This document shows, piece after piece, positions 51,688-55,322 of a stretch of 55,322 nucleotides of DNA. Location of the stretch: assembly GCA_938022165.1 (NCBI GenBank), contig CALIEI010000061.1, positions 1 to 55,322 of the forward strand, in the 5' to 3' direction. The stretch's first letter is position 1, and every line of letters starts with the position of its first letter. Under the pieces are notes generated by a model that searched no databases, was not told the origin of the DNA, and saw nothing but the letters and a program-made list of their open reading frames with translations. This DNA is from an uncultured Saprospiraceae bacterium. Its GTDB lineage: Bacteria > Bacteroidota > Bacteroidia > Chitinophagales > Saprospiraceae. The position numbers and the translations under genes were made by a program.

Positions 51688-52737
51688 ATGAAAAAGCATC
51701 TAACATTACTCATTTGTCTATTTGTATCTATCATATTTTTCTCATGTAAGTCTGATGAGGGAGATCCTGTCAGTTTAGACGATAGAGATCCTGCTGACTT
51801 TCAGATCGTCATACAAAACCAATTTGTTTCAAATCCAAATAAAGTATCTATTTTCTATAGAGTAGTAGATGGATTGGATAATCCGGTTTCAGGATTGACA
51901 GAAGATGATTTTACAATTCTAGAAAAAGGGAGAAATGATGTCGAATTCAAGCTTATATCTGTAGATGAAGCCGATCGTACGATCTCTGATAACAAAGACA
52001 TCTTTAGAAACAATGTTGTTCTATTACTTGATTTGAGTGGATCTGTGATCAACAATGATTTAGAAGCGCTTAAAATATCTGCTGAACTCTTTGTTACCAA
52101 TCTCTTGAGTACGCAAAACAATTCTACCAAGATAGGCATCTACTGGTTTGATGGTGTAGATATTTTGCACGAATTGGTTGGACCTACGGATAATCTACCT
52201 TTATTGGTGCAAGCCATTGAGGGGATGAATCAAAATATTTCTTCTGATTCTTCTACGGATCTCTTTGGAGCGATTATCAAAGGGACGGCAAAAGCAGAAA
52301 CTGCCTTAGCAGAAAATTTAGCCTCAGGTTTTCAAGCTGCAGCTTCAGTTATCACCTTTACAGATGGTACTGATCAAGCAGCTCGTCATAGGCGTGAAGA
52401 TGCATTTCAAGTGGTACAAGTTGCTTCTAATAATATTGATTTTTACACCATAGGTTTAGGAAGTGAAATTGATCAAGTTGTTTTAGATGCTTTAGGTCCA
52501 AAGAGCTCACTGTCTACCGATGACCCAGATGATCTATCAAATCAGTTTAGAGCAATCTCTGACAATATTTTCAACGAAGCAAATAGCTTTTACTTATTCG
52601 AGTATTGTACTCCAAAGCGTGATGGTTCTGGAATCAATGGTCTACGTATTGATGTTCAAACTCCAAATGGAAAAGGCTCTGTAAGCACGACCTTCGATGC
52701 AACTGGCTTCGAAAGTGGCGAATGCGGCTTGTTCTAG
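51688..52737 (+). CDS. VWA-domain lipoprotein
   Basis: 349 aa. The lipoprotein signal ends in SIIFFSC (Cys20). A short beta domain (about 35-105, YRVVDGLDNPVSGLTEDDF) precedes a von Willebrand A domain (about 108-300) with an intact MIDAS: D115-L-S-G-S119 in VVLLLDLSGS, a Thr in SSTDLFGA, and the Asp of ITFTDGTDQA. The C-terminal 45 residues form a small beta cap. It binds a partner protein or ligand through the metal site at the outer face of the cell. Single gene. Partner unknown. Confidence 0.85.
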   Translation: MKKHLTLLICLFVSIIFFSCKSDEGDPVSLDDRDPADFQIVIQNQFVSNPNKVSIFYRVVDGLDNPVSGLTEDDFTILEKGRNDVEFKLISVDEADRTISDNKDIFRNNVVLLLDLSGSVINNDLEALKISAELFVTNLLSTQNNSTKIGIYWFDGVDILHELVGPTDNLPLLVQAIEGMNQNISSDSSTDLFGAIIKGTAKAETALAENLASGFQAAASVITFTDGTDQAARHRREDAFQVVQVASNNIDFYTIGLGSEIDQVVLDALGPKSSLSTDDPDDLSNQFRAISDNIFNEANSFYLFEYCTPKRDGSGINGLRIDVQTPNGKGSVSTTFDATGFESGECGLF

Positions 52738-52762
52738 CATGGACCCAATAATTAGTCTGTTG

Positions 52763-53785
52763 TTATAATCTAACAGACTTGAATATTCTAAAAGAACACA
52801 GATAATTAAAAAATTGTGTGCTCCATGTTGGTCGCAGCCCCTTATGTATTGCTATTCGGTAATGCGCTTGATAGTAGGGTGGAGTAAATCCAAGTGGAGA
52901 AGGTATTAACCACAAAATAATAGCAGCAATCCTTATTAGAAAATTGAAGAGTTTTTTCTGCCAAGTATTATACTTTAGGTCAAATTCTGTCCGAAAGTGA
53001 AAAGGTAAAAGCCCAGCTGCAAATAATTTGGCAAGACTGCCAGGAATATGAGGAGGATCAAATATAACTTTAGCCAGATCTCTAGTCGTTTTATCCACTC
53101 TCAAGTAATTTCCATTTATCATGTCATTATAGTATCTCTGAAAGGCTGCATAGTCTTGAGGATATTCATTACTTGGGATTCCCATAACCTTAGCTGTTAT
53201 CTTTGACTCTTGAAAAAACCTTTCCTTTTCTTGTCCGCTGAGTTCTCTCACCACCATCTCATACACTTGGATACTGGTAGCTACTAGGGTAGCTTGCACC
53301 CAGCAGAGATGTTTTGGGTCATTTGCACAGTAATCTTCCTCTTTAACTGTTCCATTTTTATTGACTTGTATTTTGCCTCGAATCAAGTTGTGTATATGAT
53401 GTAGCTTTCGCCCAGATTGTAAGGCTGTCTTTTGATCTCCAAAATAGATTTTGATCATGCTAGTAAATGTGCGTTCAGCTCGACCTAAATAATCTTTACT
53501 GAATTGGCTGAACTGTGCTACACCATCAGCCACGGAAGGATGCGCTATTTGTAATAGCAATGCACTGTATGCTCCAAATATCATAGATGGACTTCGATAA
53601 ATTTTCCAGTGCATACTGCCTGGACCAAACAATCCCTCTACTTTTTCTTTTGCAGGAAAACTATTTTCTATCAGTATGTTATATTGATGAGTTCGCTCTT
53701 TAGAATCATTTCTTACAGATTCATCTCTCTGGATAAAATTTGAAAATGGACATTTATTCATGATGATATGATTTGAGTGTTGCAA
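52763..53785 (-). CDS. MpaB/DUF2236 family oxygenase
   Basis: 340 aa; an ATG at 53761 (MNKCPFSNF) is an alternative start. It carries the features of the MpaB/MpaB'/rubber-oxygenase catalytic domain (DUF2236): YSALLLQIAHPSVADGVAQF, RAERTFTSMIKIYFGDQ, the His pair in GRKLHHIHNLIRG, and the dP..lcWV pattern in NDPKHLCWVQATL. A hydrophobic helix lies near 285-305 (FLIRIAAIILWLIPS). Family members bind haem b and cleave or oxidise prenyl chains (rubber oxygenase Lcp, mycophenolic-acid side-chain cleavage by MpaB). It is the last gene of a coupled operon behind the Coq4-like gene (3-bp gap). A prenyl-type or lipid substrate is inferred. Confidence 0.85.
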   Translation of the reverse strand: MQHSNHIIMNKCPFSNFIQRDESVRNDSKERTHQYNILIENSFPAKEKVEGLFGPGSMHWKIYRSPSMIFGAYSALLLQIAHPSVADGVAQFSQFSKDYLGRAERTFTSMIKIYFGDQKTALQSGRKLHHIHNLIRGKIQVNKNGTVKEEDYCANDPKHLCWVQATLVATSIQVYEMVVRELSGQEKERFFQESKITAKVMGIPSNEYPQDYAAFQRYYNDMINGNYLRVDKTTRDLAKVIFDPPHIPGSLAKLFAAGLLPFHFRTEFDLKYNTWQKKLFNFLIRIAAIILWLIPSPLGFTPPYYQAHYRIAIHKGLRPTWSTQFFNYLCSFRIFKSVRL

Positions 53786-53788
53786 AAT

Positions 53789-54370
53789 TTATAAAATGAT
53801 AGTCGTTTCCTTGATGTGCTTTTTGAGGATCATTTGACGTATGGTACATAAGTCCTCGTTTAGCAAGTATCTGAAATCCCACTTTGTAAAGTCAACTGCC
53901 TTTTTACCTTGTTTATAATCCTTGTAGAATAATTTAGTCAACTCTGGAAAAATAAATAAGCCGAAGAGCATGGTTACTAATGTAGGGGCTGATCTTTTTC
54001 CGGCACCAAACATGAAGAATATCATCCTTGCTTCTTCTATAGTTGTAGTTTTGAAACCAAGTATCACGTGAGCCAAATCGTGCTCTTCGTAATTTGGATA
54101 GATTGAAAAATTATTACGCTTGTAAAAATCAGACCATGCCTTGCCTAGGCTTCCATTTGGATATTGACTTATTTGTTTATTGGTGATAGACCATTTGCTT
54201 ACAGATGGTTTACAAAGTTTGTGATAGATAGGTGCAAGTACTTTTGTGATTTTATAACAAAAGAGTTCTCTCCATTCCACCGTTTTTTGATAAAAACTAT
54301 GTGGCTTGATAAGTGTGAAAAGTAATTTGATATTCGGTGCAGGAGCAGTTGAAAAATGTTTAATGGTCAT
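53789..54370 (-). CDS. Coq4-family protein
   Basis: 193 aa. The Coq4 signature HDxxHx11E is complete: H97-D98-LA-H101, then E113 (EEHDLAHVILGF ... IEEAR). The region before it (SLGKAWSDFYKRNNFSIYP) and the following helix (MIFFMFGAGKRSAPTLVTML) fit the family. In eukaryotes and proteobacteria Coq4 binds a metal with this motif and acts on C1 of ubiquinone precursors or scaffolds the complex. Most Bacteroidota make menaquinone, so the substrate is likely another prenylated or aromatic lipid. It lies 3 bp upstream of the MpaB-family gene and 3 bp downstream of a 62-codon ORF. Confidence 0.75.
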   Translation of the reverse strand: MTIKHFSTAPAPNIKLLFTLIKPHSFYQKTVEWRELFCYKITKVLAPIYHKLCKPSVSKWSITNKQISQYPNGSLGKAWSDFYKRNNFSIYPNYEEHDLAHVILGFKTTTIEEARMIFFMFGAGKRSAPTLVTMLFGLFIFPELTKLFYKDYKQGKKAVDFTKWDFRYLLNEDLCTIRQMILKKHIKETTIIL

Positions 54371-54373
54371 AAT

Positions 54374-54562
54374 TTAAGTTTTATGTTTTCTCTTAATAAA
54401 GCTGGCGATCCAAAAGTGAATCTGAACAATGGCTTTTATCAAAAGAATATTATTTAAAAGTACTTTGAAAAACAAAGTGAATAGGCAAAAAAATATAGAA
54501 TACCCTTTTGTCAATTTAAAATCGACAAGTTTGAGTAATCTTCTATTTACTGTTTTATTCAT
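54374..54562 (-). CDS. Small membrane protein, 62 aa
   Basis: The ATG overlaps the stop of the winged-helix gene as TAATG, the classic translational-coupling arrangement, and the stop lies 3 bp before the Coq4-like start. One long hydrophobic segment (GYSIFFCLFTLFFKVLLNNI, about residues 20-52) with basic residues on both sides suggests a single-pass inner-membrane protein. No family is recognised. The gap-free position between coupled genes is the main evidence that it is real. Confidence 0.55.
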   Translation of the reverse strand: MNKTVNRRLLKLVDFKLTKGYSIFFCLFTLFFKVLLNNILLIKAIVQIHFWIASFIKRKHKT

Positions 54563-54858
54563 TATCTAATTTTTAATAATTCTTCAAGTCCATCAAGATG
54601 ATCTTTAAAAGCTTTCTTTCCTATCGCTGTGGCAGAGTAGGAGGTAAGTGGTTTCCGCCCCACAAATTCTTTTTTAACCTTAATGAACTTATTCTCCTCC
54701 AATGATTTTATATGACTTGCAAGTCTGCCGTCGGTCAGCTCCAACATTTCTTTAAATGTCTTGAAGTCTACCCAATCATTGACCATGAGCATCGACATAA
54801 TGCCAAGTCTCACTTTATTATCAAAAGCTTTATTAAGCTTACTAATTATTTTTTTCAT
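54562..54858 (-). CDS. Winged-helix transcriptional regulator (HTH_34-like)
   Basis: 98 aa. Compact winged helix: KVRLGIMSMLMVNDWVDFKT (helices 1-2), LELTDGRLASHIKSLEE (helix 3, recognition) and the wing FIKVKKEFVGRKPLTSYSAT, with a C-terminal dimerisation helix. This is the small MarR/ArsR-related HTH_34 type that in Bacteroidota is often encoded next to a membrane protein. Its ATG overlaps the stop of the upstream membrane-protein gene (ATGA). It probably represses its own operon and hence the Coq4/MpaB pair. No effector site is visible. Confidence 0.88.
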   Translation of the reverse strand: MKKIISKLNKAFDNKVRLGIMSMLMVNDWVDFKTFKEMLELTDGRLASHIKSLEENKFIKVKKEFVGRKPLTSYSATAIGKKAFKDHLDGLEELLKIR

Positions 54859-55322
54859 GCTTCGGTTGGGCTACTTTCATATTTTTTATACAAAAGGATT
54901 CCATAGGCGATGTGCAATACACCAAAACCAATGGCCCAGATCTCTATCCCATATTCAGTAGTAAATAAGCCAATGATCCCCAATACAATTTCACAAATTC
55001 CTAAATATAAAATATCATTGACCGTGTACTTACTCGCATTCACACATGCTAGGCCATAAAAAACTAGAGATGTTGGGAATATGAGATCAAAGCTAAATCT
55101 CGTCATCAATGCCAAGCAGAAAAATGCACCTGCTAGCATGGCCAAAAATCCATTTCCAACTACTCGTTTCGAAATAGGGCTCCAGATTTTTTGCCCTGCT
55201 AGATTTGCACGCCTATACGTAAAAAACAGTCCTGCTAGGCTAGCCAATACAAATACAATTAGTGATGCGATAGTGAAAAATGGAATCAATTTTAACCCCC
55301 AATTACTATAGTTATAGTCATT
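54855..55322 (-). CDS. Integral membrane protein, 5' end outside the window
   Basis: A TTG at 55289 could open a 144-aa product, but the same frame stays open to the window edge (residues NDYNYSNWGLK before that point). I therefore treat the gene as cut by the boundary, with the real start outside. The visible part has four hydrophobic helices (FTIASLIVFVLASLAGLFFT, GFLAMLAGAFFCLALM, YLGICEIVLGIIGLF, IWAIGFGVLHIAYGILLY). Function unknown; such proteins commonly precede HTH_34 regulators. The stop overlaps the regulator start as ATGA. It heads the visible part of the Coq4/MpaB operon. Confidence 0.75.
   Translation of the reverse strand, partial: NDYNYSNWGLKLIPFFTIASLIVFVLASLAGLFFTYRRANLAGQKIWSPISKRVVGNGFLAMLAGAFFCLALMTRFSFDLIFPTSLVFYGLACVNASKYTVNDILYLGICEIVLGIIGLFTTEYGIEIWAIGFGVLHIAYGILLYKKYESSPTEA

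Noticed and set aside
53789-54370. Evidence for ubiquinone biosynthesis in this organism
   Set aside because: A single Coq4-family gene without ubi partners does not show it; other quinone or prenyl substrates are equally possible.
55287-55289. TTG as the true start of the last membrane protein
   Set aside because: The frame stays open to the window edge with plausible residues, so the start probably lies outside.
1-55322. tRNA, rRNA, transposase, integrase, toxin-antitoxin or restriction genes
   Set aside because: Looked for by eye on both strands; no cloverleaf, DDE or HUH motif or typical small gene pair was found. A covariance or profile search would be needed to exclude weak cases.

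Overview
The window is an AT-rich chromosomal stretch from a member of the Bacteroidota. Evidence for this includes promoters of the TTTG-N19-TAnnTTTG type, many lipoproteins with a plain lipobox, and a secreted peptidase ending in a type IX secretion (T9SS) type A sorting domain. Families common in this phylum also occur: DUF1080, a DUF6503-like lipoprotein, the GH57/DUF3536 protein, CX4CH cytochrome-like lipoproteins, and an ECF sigma factor paired with a TM-plus-barrel protein. A Saprospiria-like or related marine/aquatic lineage is my guess; nothing here fixes the order. I see no rRNA, tRNA, CRISPR, transposase or phage gene.

Layout. 1-3958 (minus): an envelope-signalling operon with a lipoprotein, ECF sigma factor, dual-membrane-type anti-sigma/barrel protein and the start of a receptor-L-domain-like secreted protein. 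4224-9954: a zinc-ribbon membrane protein, a repeat-rich gap holding nested MITE-like elements, a dienoyl-CoA isomerase plus fatty acid hydroxylase pair, an MscS channel and a TauE/SafE permease. 10031-21553: mostly metabolic genes (FAD amine-oxidase-like enzyme, FMN alpha-hydroxy-acid oxidase, double CDGSH protein, thiolase, two methyltransferases, AAE-type transporter, DoxX). Among them is a striking 814-residue rod protein with an HU-like start and a helix-hairpin-helix end. 21554-22597: a gene-free repeat region with a MITE copy and a possible small RNA. 22598-28636: a GH57/DUF3536 protein and dnaE. 28702-37647: lipoproteins, an O-antigen-ligase-like protein, DUF1080, acyl-CoA dehydrogenase, M28 peptidase and two thioredoxin-fold lipoproteins.

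37732-50021 is an exopolysaccharide locus. A GT2 enzyme faces three nearly touching plus-strand genes: a 1020-aa GT-C-like membrane protein, a lipoprotein, and a LysM-GH5 protein. These converge on a four-gene minus-strand operon of a TPR-beta-barrel exporter, a STAS protein, a MOP flippase and a GT4. The parts list resembles a Pel-type machine (PelB/PelG/PelF-like) rearranged with a GH5 hydrolase and a STAS switch.

50758-55322: an esterase, a VWA lipoprotein, and a translationally coupled minus-strand operon. That operon holds a membrane protein (cut by the window edge), a winged-helix regulator, a 62-aa membrane peptide, a Coq4-family protein with the full HDxxHx11E motif, and an MpaB/DUF2236 oxygenase. 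Coq4 in a phylum that normally uses menaquinone, coupled to an MpaB-type haem oxygenase, makes this one of the two most interesting loci.

The intergenic DNA is itself informative. A 163-bp palindromic element occurs three times, twice flanked by 4-bp direct repeats. One copy lies inside a second inverted-repeat element whose uninterrupted twin sits next to it, giving an empty-site comparison within the window.
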